A program made the translations under genes and the position numbers. From G963717155 sp963717155 (GTDB lineage Bacteria; Actinomycetota; Thermoleophilia; Gaiellales; JALYLC01), in assembly GCA_963717155.1 (NCBI GenBank), contig OY970326.1, positions 124,001-188,000 on the forward strand: DNA of 64,000 nucleotides, written 5' to 3'. A model generated the notes under the pieces. It was not told the origin of the DNA and did not search any database. It saw only the letters and a list, made by a program, of their open reading frames with translations. Numbering within the stretch: the first letter of the stretch is position 1; every line of letters starts with the position of its first letter. Below are positions 26,753 to 36,442 of the stretch, piece after piece.

Positions 26753-28007
26753 CCGACTGGAGGCAGCGCGCGGCGGCCCTCGACAGGGCCGATCCGCTCG
26801 CGCGCTTCCGGACGCGGTTCGTGCAGGACGACACGCCGCGGATCTATCTCGACGGCAACTCCCTGGGTCGCATGCCGATCGCGACGGCCGCGCGCATCGA
26901 GCAGATGCTTCGCGCGTGGTCGGGCGAGCTCGTCGGCGGCTGGCATCGCTGGATCGACGCGCCGGTACGCACCGGTGATCTGCTGGCCGAGGCCGTGCTC
27001 GGCGCCCGGCCGGGCGAGGTGCTCGCGTGCGACTCGACGACCGTCAACTTCTACAAGCTCGCCCGCGCGGCGCTTGCGGCTCGTCCCGGCCGGCGCGTCG
27101 TCGTCACCGATCGCGACAACTTCCCGACCGATCGCTACGTGCTCGAGGGCCTCGCGGCGTCCGGCGAGACGGAGCTGCGCATGCTCGAGTGCGACCCGGT
27201 GGCGGGGCCGCAGGCCTCCGAGATCGAGGCTGCGTGCGCGCCCGGCGATGTCGCGCTCGTCACGCTCTCGCACGTGGCCTACCGCTCGGGGGCGCTCGCG
27301 GACCTGTTCGAGATCACGCGAGCCGCGCACGCCGCCGGTGCGCTCGTCCTGTGGGATCTGAGCCACTCGGCGGGTGCGGTGCCGGTCGATCTCGAGGCTT
27401 CGGGGGCCGATCTCGCGGTCGGGTGCACCTACAAGTACCTGAACGCGGGCCCGGGCGCCCCGGCCTACCTCTACGTGCGCGGCGCGCTGCAGGAGTCGCT
27501 GCGCTCGCCGATCCAGGGCTGGTTCGGCCAGCAGCGACCAGTTCGCGATGGAGCGAGCCGTACGAGCCGCACGAGGGCGTGCGCCGATTCCTGGCGGGAA
27601 CCCCGCCGATCCTCGGCCTCGCGGCGGTCGACGTCGGAGCCGAGCTCGTCGGCGAGGCCGGCATCGAGGCGATCCGTGCGAAGGGCGGCTCGCTGACCGC
27701 GCTCGCCGTCGACTTCCACGACGCCGAGCTCGTACCGCTCGGCTTCGAGCTCGGCAGCCCGCGAGACGCCCACCGGCGAGGGGCTCACGTCTCGCTCCGT
27801 CACGCGGACGCGTGGCGCATCTGCCGTGCGCTGATCGAGCACGCGCACGTCGTCCCCGACTTCCGTCCTCCCGACAGCATCCGGCTCGGCATGTCGCCCC
27901 TGTCGACGAGCCACGGTGAGGTCGTCGAGGCGCTCGTGCGCCTGCGCGATCTCGTCGCCAGCGGCGCGCACACGACCGTCGATCCCGCGCGTGCCAGGGT
28001 CACCTGA
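26749..28007 (+). CDS. kynU: Kynureninase (frameshifted)
   Basis: PLP enzyme splitting kynurenine into anthranilate and alanine. Family landmarks are IYLDGNSLGRMP, TDRDNFPTDRYV, LWDLSHSAGAVPVDL and the PLP-binding Lys in GCTYKYLNAGPG. The frame is lost near 27535, just after GWFGQQ, and resumes as YEPHEGVRRFLAGTPPILGL, giving about 420 aa. Two closely spaced indels are likely, since the expected FAM segment appears in a third frame. GTG overlaps the amine oxidase stop. Tryptophan 2,3-dioxygenase is encoded 10 kb away; no kynurenine formamidase is seen in the window. Confidence 0.88.
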
Positions 28008-28040
28008 TGTGTGGCACCTGAGACTTGACACATGATCATC
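28007..28040. promoter_or_regulatory. Candidate operator region of the GntR gene
   Basis: ATGTGT at 28007 and ACACAT at 28028 form an inverted repeat with a 15-nt spacer, and ATGATCAT is a second small palindrome directly after. AT-rich symmetric sites like these, just before a GntR/FCD gene, are often autoregulatory. Confidence 0.35.
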
Positions 28041-28048
28041 GGAGTACC

Positions 28049-28750
28049 ATGAGGGCGCCGATGCCGACGGGGCTCAACATGCAGACGGGAATCGCCACGC
28101 TTGCCGACGCCGCGACGGCCGAGCTGCGCGAGCGCATCCTGTCGGGCGAGCTCGAGTCAGGTTCGCCGCTGCGCCTCGAGGAGCTCGCGCGGTCGCTCGG
28201 AATGAGCATCTCGCCGATCCGCGAGGCCGTGCGCAAGCTGGAGACGCTCGGGCTGGCAGTCCACGTCGCGCATCGCGGCTCGCGCGTCAAGGAGCTCGAT
28301 CTCGACGACCTGCGCGACACCTACGAGGCGCGTCTCGCCCTCGAGCCGGTCGCCGTCGCGCGCGCGGCGGGACGCATCTCCGAGCGTGAGGTCGAGCAGG
28401 CGCGCGCCGAGCTCGTGAACTACACGCTGTACCACGAGCGCGGGGACCGGCCCGCCGCGCGCGCGGCGCACGACGCGTTCCACTTCACGCTGTACAGCGC
28501 CTCGGGATCCGAGTGGCTCGTGCGCCTGATCCGCCCGGCCTGGGAGAACAGCGAGCGCTACCGCGCGCTCGCGACGCCGAGCGCGGAGGTCATCCGCACG
28601 CGCCAGCTCGAGCACGAGCGCATCCTCGAGGCCTGCGCGTCCGGCGATGGCGAGGCCGCTGCACGCGAGCTGCGGTCGCATCTCGAACAGACCGTGCACG
28701 TGGTCGGCGCGCAGCTCGTGGCGCGGACGACGGCGACCAGCGCTCCCTGA
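28049..28750 (+). CDS. GntR family regulator, FCD subfamily
   Basis: 233-aa transcription factor. The winged-helix domain is LRERILSGELESGSPLRLEELARSLGMSISPIREAVRKLE (two segments of the usual pattern). The all-helical FCD ligand domain follows, with DTYEARLALEPVAVARA and the metal-binding His positions in AHDAFHFTLY and EHERILEA. FCD regulators usually repress catabolic genes and respond to an organic acid. GGAG precedes the ATG at 28049. Kynureninase and amine oxidase lie just upstream and the importer/hydroxylase block lies downstream on the other strand, so either may be its target. Confidence 0.88.
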   Translation: MRAPMPTGLNMQTGIATLADAATAELRERILSGELESGSPLRLEELARSLGMSISPIREAVRKLETLGLAVHVAHRGSRVKELDLDDLRDTYEARLALEPVAVARAAGRISEREVEQARAELVNYTLYHERGDRPAARAAHDAFHFTLYSASGSEWLVRLIRPAWENSERYRALATPSAEVIRTRQLEHERILEACASGDGEAAARELRSHLEQTVHVVGAQLVARTTATSAP

Positions 28751-28758
28751 GGGCGGCG

Positions 28759-29625
28759 CTACCTCACGTCGACGGCGGGCGTCGGCAGTCCGAGCGATCT
28801 CCGCGCAGCGGCCACCAGCTCCGAGCACGACGCGAAGCGGTCGTCCGGGGCCTTCGCGAGCGCCTTCGGGAACACGCCCTCGAGGCCCGGAGGGTCGGGC
28901 GGCTCGAGTGCCAGGTGGGCGAAGCTCGTCGCAGCGGCCGAGTCGCGCCTGAAGGGAGGCTCGCCGACGAGGCACTCGTACAGCACGCAGCCGAGCGAGT
29001 ACTGGTCGGCCCGATGGTCGACGTCGGCTCCCTCGATCTGCTCGGGCGCGAGATAGTCGATCGTCCCCTCCAGCGCCGCTTCCATGCGACCCGCCGCCTG
29101 CAGACACCTGGTCAGGCCGAGATCGGTGAGGTAGACCACGCCAGACGCGTCGACCAGGACGTTCGACGGCTTGACGTCACCGTGGACGAGGCCATGCCGG
29201 TGCACGGCATCGAGAGCGGTGGCGACCTGCGCCGCGATCTCGATCGCGCGCCGGGAGGCCAGCCGCTCCTCGAGCAGGATGCGGGCCAGGTCAGGACCCT
29301 CGACGTGGCGCATCGAGATGAACACCAGTCCGTCGAGCTCACCCGCGTCGTAGATCGGGATGACGTTCGCCTGGTCGAGCGACGCCGCGAGCCTGGATTC
29401 CCGGCGGAAGCGCTCGAGGAAGATCTCTCGTCGCTCGAGCTGCGGGGCGAGCAGCTTCAGGGCGACCTTGCGCTCGAGCGCGATCTCCTCGGCCAGGTAG
29501 ACGGTGCTCATGGCGCCGCGCCCGAGCAGTTCCTCGATGCGGTACCCCGTGAGCTCGGACCCGACCCCGATCGCCCCGCCCGCGGGTCTGTCGCGCCCTC
29601 TGCCGGGCGCGTCCCTCTCGACCAT
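28759..29625 (-). CDS. Serine/threonine protein kinase, soluble, non-RD type
   Basis: 288-aa Hanks-type kinase. It has the glycine loop LGRGAMSTVYLAEE, the ATP-binding Lys in KVALKLL, catalytic loop HGDVKPSN (Gly in place of the usual Arg, so non-RD), DLGLTR in place of DFG, and LAPEQ. It ends soon after the kinase fold. There is no membrane segment and no PASTA repeat, which separates it from PknB-like cell-wall kinases. The ATG at 29625 has a GGGGAGGGG ribosome site, ruling out the longer start. Its target is unknown; the neighbouring GntR regulator is a candidate by position only. Confidence 0.88.
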   Translation of the reverse strand: MVERDAPGRGRDRPAGGAIGVGSELTGYRIEELLGRGAMSTVYLAEEIALERKVALKLLAPQLERREIFLERFRRESRLAASLDQANVIPIYDAGELDGLVFISMRHVEGPDLARILLEERLASRRAIEIAAQVATALDAVHRHGLVHGDVKPSNVLVDASGVVYLTDLGLTRCLQAAGRMEAALEGTIDYLAPEQIEGADVDHRADQYSLGCVLYECLVGEPPFRRDSAAATSFAHLALEPPDPPGLEGVFPKALAKAPDDRFASCSELVAAARRSLGLPTPAVDVR

Positions 29626-29662
29626 GTTCCCCTCCCCCTGCCCCCACACGATAGGTGCTGCG

Positions 29663-30777
29663 CTACTTGAGGTACAGCTGCATGGGCAGCGTCGCGAGCG
29701 GCTGGCCCCCCTCGGCCGTGACGAGCCACGTGTCCTGCATGTAGAGGCAGTCGCCCGAGTCCGCGATCGCGTGCGGGTGCATCGAGAACACCATGTTCTC
29801 GCCGAGCTCGAAGTCGACGCCCTCTCCGATCTTGGGAAACTCGATCATCGTCATGCCGATCGAGTGCCCGGTCACGTGGCCGAGGTGGTAGCCGCGGCTC
29901 GTGAACCCCGCCGACACGGCGCGATGCACGTCATGGCACGTCGCGCCGACGCGAAGCGCCGTGCGCGCCGCGTCGAAGTACTCGCCGTAGGCCTCCATCT
30001 GCCGCTTCGTGTGATCCGACAGCGGTGCGTCGACGGTGCCGATGGCCCGCGAGACCTCGACCCAGTGGCCACCTGGCCCGGCGACCTCGAGCGACGGCAG
30101 CATGAAGTCGCCGAGGATCTCGCCGATGCGCGCGATCTTGAACTCCGGCAGCGCGAGACCGTGCTTCCCGGGAGCCGTGAGCACCATGTCCATCAGGTGG
30201 CGTCCGCAGCCCTGCTCGATGAAGTAGCCCTCGGCGGCCGCCATCACCTCGGCGGCCGTCTTGCCCGGCGCGTAGTGCTCGAAGAAGATCTCGAATCCGC
30301 GCTGGTTGATGCGCACGGACTCGCGGACCGACTCGAGCTCGGCATCGCTCTTGACCGCGCGCGAGTGGTCGAACTCGACGTCGAAGTTGACGAGGTCGAG
30401 GCCCTCGAGGGCCCGGTAGTCGCGCACGGTCATGATGTAGTCGAGCCCGTACACGCCGATCCGCTTCCAGCCCGCGGCCTGCGCCCGTGCTGCGATCTCC
30501 TCGCCGGGACACCCCGCGAAGACCTGCTCGATCTCCGCCGTGCCGTGCTCGCCGACGTAGCGCGCCTCGCTCGGGAAGACGATCAACGGGTCGCCGTCGG
30601 CCGGCAGCACGACGTAGGCGTAGCGGTGGACGATCTGGAACCCGGAGAGGTACGTGACGCTGCCCTCGAACCCCGTGTACTCGGTGCCCGAGACGATCAG
30701 GGCATCCAGATCGTGCGCGGCCATCGCGGCTCGCGGGTGTTCGCGTGGCGGCGCTCGAGCTCGCTGCTCAACCCCAT
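29663..30777 (-). CDS. M24 (creatinase/aminopeptidase-P fold) protein lacking metal ligands, frameshifted
   Basis: About 371 aa, starting MGLSSELERRHANTRE; a frame break near 30722 leads to MAAHDLDALIVSG. The pita-bread domain has VTGHSIGMT with its His. The positions that bind metal in aminopeptidase P are changed: HWVEVSR instead of an Asp pair, SMHPHAI instead of an EPG-type Glu, and YMQDTW instead of Glu. This matches metal-free creatinase-like enzymes, which hydrolyse a C-N bond in creatine-type substrates. A GGGAGG lies before the ATG. The start overlaps the stop of the ketopantoate-reductase-like gene. It is last in the 17 kb block. Confidence 0.8.
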
Positions 30778-31701
30778 CAGTGTGCCTCCCATGACGCCTC
30801 GATACCGCGGATCAGCGCCGCGATCCCATCGTTGAGCGGTGACGGCACGCCGAGCTCGTGCGCCGAAGCGCGAGATCCCGCCGTTCAGGTAGTCGATCTC
30901 GGTCGGCCTGCGCGCCTCGACGTCCTGGAGCATGCTCGCCTTGTGGTGGTAGGCGGCCCCGCGCTGCGACGACCGGTCGATCATGTCCTCGGGATCGGCG
31001 TCGAGCTCGATCCCCTGTGCGGTCGCGATCGCCTTGCCCTCGTCGACGAGGCCGGTGATGAGCGCGCGCAGATCGGGCCGCTCGCAGGCCTGGCCGTGCG
31101 TCAGGCCCGTGAGCGCGCCGACCGGATTCGTCGCCGCGTTGAAGATGACCTTGCGCCACTGCGCGGGCCGCGCGTCGGCGACCGCGTGGGACGGCATCCC
31201 TCCCCGCGTGCACGCGTCGGCGAGGCGCTCGACCTCGTCTGCGCGCGCCGGTCGAGGCTCGAACGGCCCGAACGTCGTATCGCCCTTGACGTCCCATTGC
31301 ACGACTCCAGGCTCGAGCACCTTGCCGGCGGGGAACGTGGTGCCGCGGATCACGCGCTCGACGTGGCGGGCGAGCGTCTCCTCGTTGCCGACGCCGTTCA
31401 TGACCGATGCGACTGCGCCGTCGGCGAACACGTGCGCGGTCGCGGCGATCGCCGACTCGGCGTGCATCGCCTTCGTCGCGACGATGCCGAGCTCGCACGG
31501 CGGCAGCTCTGCCGGGTCGCTCGTTGCGTGCAGCCGCGCGTGTACCTCGCCGGCGCCCGTGAGCCGCAGGCCGTGTGCGTTGATCGCGGCGACGTGCGCC
31601 GCGGAGAGGTCGAATGCCCAGACGTCGACGTCGTCGAGCGTCGCGAGGTTGGCCGCGAACAACGAGCCGACTGCCCCGCAGCCGACGATGCAGATCCTCA
31701 T
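30777..31701 (-). CDS. Ketopantoate reductase-like oxidoreductase (ApbA/PanE), frameshifted
   Basis: NADP-dependent 2-oxoacid reductase of the PanE family, about 308 aa. It has the Rossmann motif IVGCGAVGSLFAANL, IVATKAMHAE, the catalytic Lys and Asn in WRKVIFNAATNPVGAL and the Glu-containing EARRPTEIDYLNGG. Near 30862 (GGCGCACGAG) one base throws the frame, after which the true end reads ELGVPSPLNDGIAAL and stops at 30777. It is an apparent paralogue of the gene at 36443; the two flank the Liv-type importer. Two copies in a catabolic block argue for reduction of a pathway 2-oxo compound rather than pantothenate synthesis. Confidence 0.83.
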
Positions 31702-32747
31702 GGCGTGGTGCCTTCCGTGATCGCGGGCGGAGCCGGCTTCTCGGCGCGGCGCCACCCGGGGATTCCGAACTCGCGTCCGCCCGTGATGCCCGACGGGCGC
31801 AGGATCAGCATGAGCGCCATCGCGACACCGAGGATCACGAGCGCCGAGCCCTCCGGGATGTCGAGCTTGAAGCCGACGTTGACGCCCGACTCGGCCTGGC
31901 TCAGGAACGAGTCGAGCCCGCTGACGACGAGCGCCCCGAGGACAGCTCCCCAGAGGCTCGTCGCGCCTCCGATGACGAGCATCGCGAGCGTCAGGAAGGT
32001 GAGATCGAGGTACACCTCGCTGGCCGTGATCGAGCCGAGCATGTGCACGTACAGCGCGCCCGCGAATCCCGCGAGCGCGCCCGAGAGCGTGAACGCCCAC
32101 AGCCGCTGCCGGTGCACGTCGACGCCGACGCCCTGCGCGGCGGCGGCGTCCTCGCGCGTGGCGCGCAGCATCCGGCCGAACCGGCTCTGCTGGTAGGCGA
32201 ACGCGATCACGATCACGATCAGGGCACCGACGACGGCCTGGACTCCACCCGTGGACTCGGGCACGAGCGAGAGCGTCGTCGCGCCCGGCCCGATCGAGGT
32301 CCAGTTGTTCAGCAGGTTGAAGGTGATCTGCAGGACGCCGAAGGTCGCGATGCTCGCCGCGAGGCCGGACAGGCGCATCAGGGGAAGGCCGAGCAGGAAC
32401 GCGAGCAGGCCTCCGAGGGCGGCGGCGAGGATCAGCGACGGCACGTTGCCGATCGTGTGGTCGCGCAGGATCGGGAAGAGGTCGGGAAGCACGCCCGACT
32501 TCGACTCGAGTGGGATGGTCATCACGCCCGCGCTGAAGGCCCCGATCGCGATGAAGCTGACGTGGCCGAACGACAGCACCCCGGAGTTGCCGACGAAGAC
32601 GTAGATCGCGACGACCATCGCGACGGCGATGAGGGCGTTCAGGAAGTAGATGTCGTTCGCGGCCGACACGAACGAGCTGACGATGCCGACGGCGACGACG
32701 ACGAGCATCGGCCCCAGGAGCTGGATGGCGGCCTGCCGCCTGCTCAT
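31698..32747 (-). CDS. livM: Branched-chain-type ABC permease (LivM)
   Basis: 349-aa membrane permease with about 9-10 helices. It has the LivM signature region (FGHVSFIAIGAFSAGV), a cytoplasmic loop SRFGRMLRATREDAAAAQGVGVDV that meets the ATPase, and ALAGFAGALYVH. The C-terminus is a hydrophilic tail of about 30 residues. It overlaps both neighbours by 4 nt. With LivH it forms the channel of an importer for amino acids, aromatic acids, amides or urea-like compounds. Confidence 0.9.
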   Translation of the reverse strand: MSRRQAAIQLLGPMLVVVAVGIVSSFVSAANDIYFLNALIAVAMVVAIYVFVGNSGVLSFGHVSFIAIGAFSAGVMTIPLESKSGVLPDLFPILRDHTIGNVPSLILAAALGGLLAFLLGLPLMRLSGLAASIATFGVLQITFNLLNNWTSIGPGATTLSLVPESTGGVQAVVGALIVIVIAFAYQQSRFGRMLRATREDAAAAQGVGVDVHRQRLWAFTLSGALAGFAGALYVHMLGSITASEVYLDLTFLTLAMLVIGGATSLWGAVLGALVVSGLDSFLSQAESGVNVGFKLDIPEGSALVILGVAMALMLILRPSGITGGREFGIPGWRRAEKPAPPAITEGTTP

Positions 32748-33670
32748 ACGCGATCGACCGCCGACGACTGCCCCCGGGTGAAGAGGCCCTCGGGCTTGAC
32801 GAGCAGCGCCACGATCACGAGCGCGAACACGAGGGACGGGTAGTAGACCGTCTTGTCGGTCGGGAGCGCACCGTTGATGACGCCGCTCGCGAACCCGATC
32901 GCGAAGCCGCCGAGCGTCGCGGTCCACAGCCGGTCGATCCCCCCGACGACGACGCCGACGAGCACGAGGATCGTCTCGTTGAGTGCGAACGTGGGCGTGA
33001 CCAGCGGGTTCTGGACCGTCAGCATGACGGCGACGATCGCGGCGAGCACGCCCGAGAGGACGACGGCGAACGTGATGACCTGGTTCGCGTTGACGCCGAG
33101 CATGCGCGCGGTTCGGAAGTCCATCGCCGCTGCCCGCATGCGGAGCCCGATCGTCGTGCGCCCGATCAGCAGCGCCAGCAGGCCGAGCGTGACGATCGCG
33201 ACGGCGACGGCGACGATCGTCACCTTGCGCACGAACACCCCGTCGACGGTGATCGCGTAGTTCAACGGGGCGACGGAGGCGGCCGGCTCGCCGATCTGCC
33301 CGTCCCGGAGATCGATGATCAGCGCGACGGCCTGCAACACGAACGAGATCGCGAACGTCGTCACGAGCATGACCGTCGGCGAGTGGCCGCGCAGCGGTCT
33401 GAAGACCGTGACCTCCATCAGCAGCGAGAGCGCGACGACCACGAGCACGCACGCGACGATGCTCCAGACGACGGGCCAGTTCGAGGTGTAGGCGAGCGTG
33501 TAGGCGCCCGCCATGACCAGCTGTCCGTAGGCGAAGTTCACGAGCCGCAGCACGCCGAACACGAGTCCGATGCCGACGGCCATCAGCGCGTAGATCGCTC
33601 CCAGGCCGATCGCGTCGACCACCACCTGGGTGCTGAGCGACGCGAGTGGGGGAGCGAGAAATGGGGTCAC
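32744..33670 (-). CDS. livH: Branched-chain-type ABC permease (LivH)
   Basis: 308-aa integral membrane protein with the LivH opening GLGAIYALMAVGIGLVFGVLRLVNFAYGQLVMAG and the ATPase-contact loop GLRMRAAAMDFRTARMLGVN. The GTG start overlaps the livF stop and its stop overlaps livM (ATGA). It is intact, of normal length and partner of LivM. Confidence 0.92.
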   Translation of the reverse strand: MTPFLAPPLASLSTQVVVDAIGLGAIYALMAVGIGLVFGVLRLVNFAYGQLVMAGAYTLAYTSNWPVVWSIVACVLVVVALSLLMEVTVFRPLRGHSPTVMLVTTFAISFVLQAVALIIDLRDGQIGEPAASVAPLNYAITVDGVFVRKVTIVAVAVAIVTLGLLALLIGRTTIGLRMRAAAMDFRTARMLGVNANQVITFAVVLSGVLAAIVAVMLTVQNPLVTPTFALNETILVLVGVVVGGIDRLWTATLGGFAIGFASGVINGALPTDKTVYYPSLVFALVIVALLVKPEGLFTRGQSSAVDRV

Positions 33671-34380
33671 GAGAGGTACGCGGCGACCATCGCCCGGGTG
33701 TCGGATGCGTCGGCCGGCGTCAGTGTGAGGCGGATCTCGCCGTTCGCGAGCAGGTACGTGCGATCGGAGAACTCGACGGTGCGCTGCGCGCGCTGCTCGA
33801 CGAGCAGCACCGTGATGCCGCGCGAGCGGATCTCGGCGAGCGCCTCGAACACGACGTCGACGATCTTCGGCGCGAGGCCGAGCGAGGGCTCGTCGAGCAG
33901 GATCAGCTTCGGCCGCGCCACGAGCGCCCGACCGATCGCGAGCTGCTGCTGCTGGCCGCCGGAGAGCGCGCCGGCCTGACGGCGGCGGTACTCCTTGACG
34001 ATCGGGAACAGCGCGTACACCGACTCGAGGTCATCGCCCGCGCCGTCGCGCTCGTGGCGGCCGGCCAGGCCGAGCCGGAGGTTCTCCTCGACCGTCAGCT
34101 CCGCGAAGATGCGCCGGCCCTCCGGCACGAGCGCGATCCCGGACCGCGCGACGATCTCGGGGGCCTTGCCGCGGAGAGCCTCGCCGGCGAGCCGGATCTC
34201 CCCGCTGTGCGTCGGGACCATGCCCATGATCGCATGCAGCGTCGTCGACTTCCCTGCTCCGTTCGGCCCGATCAGGCCGACGATCTCGCCGCGCTCGACG
34301 TGCAGCGACAGGCCGCGGACGGCCGCAACGCTGCCGTAGCGCACGTCGAGGTCGACGAGCTCGAGCATCGGGCCGGTCAC
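33667..34380 (-). CDS. livF: Branched-chain-type ABC ATPase (LivF)
   Basis: 237-aa ATPase. Walker A is GPNGAGKST, the LivF marker is ALVPEGRRIFAELTVEENL, the signature is LSGGQQQQLAIGRAL, Walker B is LILLDEPSLGLAP. GTGA overlaps with livG upstream and livH downstream. Energises uptake together with LivG. Confidence 0.93.
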   Translation of the reverse strand: MTGPMLELVDLDVRYGSVAAVRGLSLHVERGEIVGLIGPNGAGKSTTLHAIMGMVPTHSGEIRLAGEALRGKAPEIVARSGIALVPEGRRIFAELTVEENLRLGLAGRHERDGAGDDLESVYALFPIVKEYRRRQAGALSGGQQQQLAIGRALVARPKLILLDEPSLGLAPKIVDVVFEALAEIRSRGITVLLVEQRAQRTVEFSDRTYLLANGEIRLTLTPADASDTRAMVAAYLS

Positions 34381-35150
34381 TGGCCGTCTTCCCGGATGGC
34401 GCTCTCGCCGAGGTAGGCGGAGGCGACGTCCATGTTCGCCCGGACCTCGTCCGGCGTGCCCGCTGCCAGAGTGGTGCCCTGGTCGAGCACGTGGATCCGA
34501 TCGCAGACGTCCATGATCAGCGCCATGTTGTGGTCGATCAGCAGCACTCCGGCGCTGTGGTCGTCGCGCACGCCGCGCACGACCGCGGCGAAGTCGGGCA
34601 CCTCGGCCTCGGGAAGCCCGGCGGCGGGCTCGTCCATCAGGACGAACGACGGCTCCGTGGCGAGCGCTCGCGCAACGCCGAGGCGCCGCTCGTCGCCGTG
34701 GGCGAGCGACCGCGCAGGCAGGTGCTGGTGGGTCGCAAGCTGCAGCAGCTCCAACAGCTCGTCGGCGCGGGCGCGCGCGTCGCGCGGTCGCACGCCGACT
34801 CCGAGCGCCGCGACCTCGATGTTCTCGCGCACGGAGAGATCGCCGAACGAGCGGGAGTGCTGGAAGGTGCGTGCGAGACCGGCACGTCCCAGGCGGTGAG
34901 GGCTCCAGCCGGTGATGTCACGCCCATCGAGCTCGACCGTACCGGAGGTGGGCCGGTCGAACCCGGTGATGAGGTTGACGAGCGTCGACTTGCCGGCGCC
35001 GTTCGGCCCGATCAGGCCGACGACCTCGTGTCGGTGGAGCTCGATCGTGACCTCGTCGAGCGCCTGCACCCCGTGGAAGGAGCGCGAGACCGAGACGGCC
35101 CGAAGAGCTCCCTTCGCGGGGCGGGCTTCGTCGGGGGGTGCGATCGACAA
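34377..35150 (-). CDS. livG: Branched-chain-type ABC ATPase (LivG)
   Basis: ATPase of about 257 aa. Walker A is GPNGAGKST, the LivG marker is ARTFQHSRSFGDLSVRENI, and FVLMDEPAAGLPEAE is Walker B. The frame is open back to a GTG at 35210, but those codons lie inside a 17-bp hairpin; starting at the TTG at 35150 gives the usual LivG length and N-terminus, so I use it. The signature helix reads SLAHGDERRLGVARAL, with His in place of the usual Tyr or Ser-Gly, which is a small deviation. Confidence 0.85.
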   Translation of the reverse strand: MSIAPPDEARPAKGALRAVSVSRSFHGVQALDEVTIELHRHEVVGLIGPNGAGKSTLVNLITGFDRPTSGTVELDGRDITGWSPHRLGRAGLARTFQHSRSFGDLSVRENIEVAALGVGVRPRDARARADELLELLQLATHQHLPARSLAHGDERRLGVARALATEPSFVLMDEPAAGLPEAEVPDFAAVVRGVRDDHSAGVLLIDHNMALIMDVCDRIHVLDQGTTLAAGTPDEVRANMDVASAYLGESAIREDGQ

Positions 35151-35169
35151 GGACGGAATCGAGAGAGAG

Positions 35170-35208
35170 GCGATCGTCGCGGCCCGGCGCCCGGGCCGCG
35201 ACGATCGC
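35170..35208 (-). terminator. 17-bp perfect hairpin between binding protein and importer genes
   Basis: GCGATCGTCGCGGCCCG and its exact reverse complement flank the 5-nt loop GCGCC, starting 8 nt after the binding-protein stop. Such hairpins commonly end most transcripts after the abundant binding protein and let a fraction read on into the permease and ATPase genes. The stem also protects the 3' end. Confidence 0.75.
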
Positions 35209-35216
35209 ACGTGCAG

Positions 35217-36396
35217 CTAGATCTTCGGAACGACCTTCGCGGTCACGGTGCCGATGACCTTGGCCTTGGTGCCAGTGATCGAGATCACGCGGTACTTCCT
35301 CCCGAACACCGTGTGCAGCGACGGCGAGAAGCTTACGAGGCCCGAGATCGTCGGCACCTTGTGGAACTTCACCATCTGGGCCGCGAGGGCCGCACCGTTC
35401 GTCGATCCGCCGGCGCGGTTGATCGCGGTCACGACGCCGTCGATCGCGGCGGCGCCCGTCACGAACCCACCCGTTCCGGCCTTGACTTGCTTGGCCAGCT
35501 TGTTGACCGCGGGGTTCGGGTCGTCGCCGAACGCGGATGCGAACGTCACGGCGTAGTAGTTCGAGACCTTCACGCCCTTGGTGATCCAGTACGTGCCGTC
35601 ACCGGCCCACGAGTTGAGGATCGGCGTGTTGTTGCCGAGCGTGCGCATGCCCGACACGAAGCCGGGAAGCTCGCCGAACGAGGTCGATGTCACGTACACG
35701 TCGGCCTTGACGCCGTTCAGCTGGGTGACGGCGTTCCCGACGTTGTTCTGGCCGGTCGTGTAGGTCGCCTGCGACGACGATCTTGCCGCCGAGCTGCTTG
35801 AAGCGCGCGGAGAACGCCTGCACGACGTTCTTGAAGTAGACGAGCAGCGTGTTGGTCGCCACGCCGGCTGTCTTGTAGCCCCTGGCCCATGCCCACTGCG
35901 CCATGGCCGAGCCCTCGTCCTGGGCGACGTTGCCGAAGCTGAAGGCAAGCGCACCCTTCGCGCCGAACCGCTTCGGGCCCATCTGATCGGTGCCGATGCA
36001 CGGCGCGATCGTGAGCTTGCCTGCGTTGATCGCCTCCTGCACCACCGGGGTGGCGTAGTCGACGTCACACGTGGTGAAGATGATGTCGGACTTCGCGACG
36101 AGGCTCGCGCCGCACGACTTCGCGACGTCGGGCTTGTTCCCCTGGGTGTTGCAGGTGACGATCTGCAGCGGACGACCCTTGACGCCGCCCTTCGCGTTGA
36201 TCGCTGCGACCTCGACCTTGGCGGCGGCGAGGGCCGGCTGGTCGAACGGCGCCATGTTGCCCGTGCTGTCGTCGGCCCAGCCGATCACGATCGGCGAGCC
36301 GGCCGCGGAGGCCGATCCGACGCCTGCAACGGTGGCGGCGACGATCGCCACCAGGGCGAGGAGCGCGGCAAGCGCCCCCCTCTTTCGTACGTTCAT
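35217..36396 (-). CDS. Branched-chain-type ABC substrate-binding protein (LivK-like, frameshifted)
   Basis: Exported type-1 periplasmic-binding protein, about 393 aa. The signal peptide follows MNVRKRGALAALLALVA. The mature domain has PIVIGWADDSTGNMAPFDQP, ARGYKTAGVATNTLLVYF, then, after an extra base near 35775 (GTCGTCGCAGGCG), QATYTTGQNNVGNAV and a C-terminus ending VTAKVVPKI. It captures the ligand for LivHMGF. AAGGAGGTCG before the ATG is the strongest ribosome site in the window, fitting high expression. The ligand is not predictable; genes around suggest an aromatic or N-heterocyclic acid or amide. Confidence 0.87.
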
Positions 36397-36442
36397 GACG
36401 ACCTCCTTGGTACGTGAACACGGCACGAACGGGCGGGAGCAG

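Noticed and set aside
30777..31701. Pantothenate biosynthesis gene panE
   Set aside because: It is one of two copies embedded in a catabolic and transport operon; no panB or panC is near.
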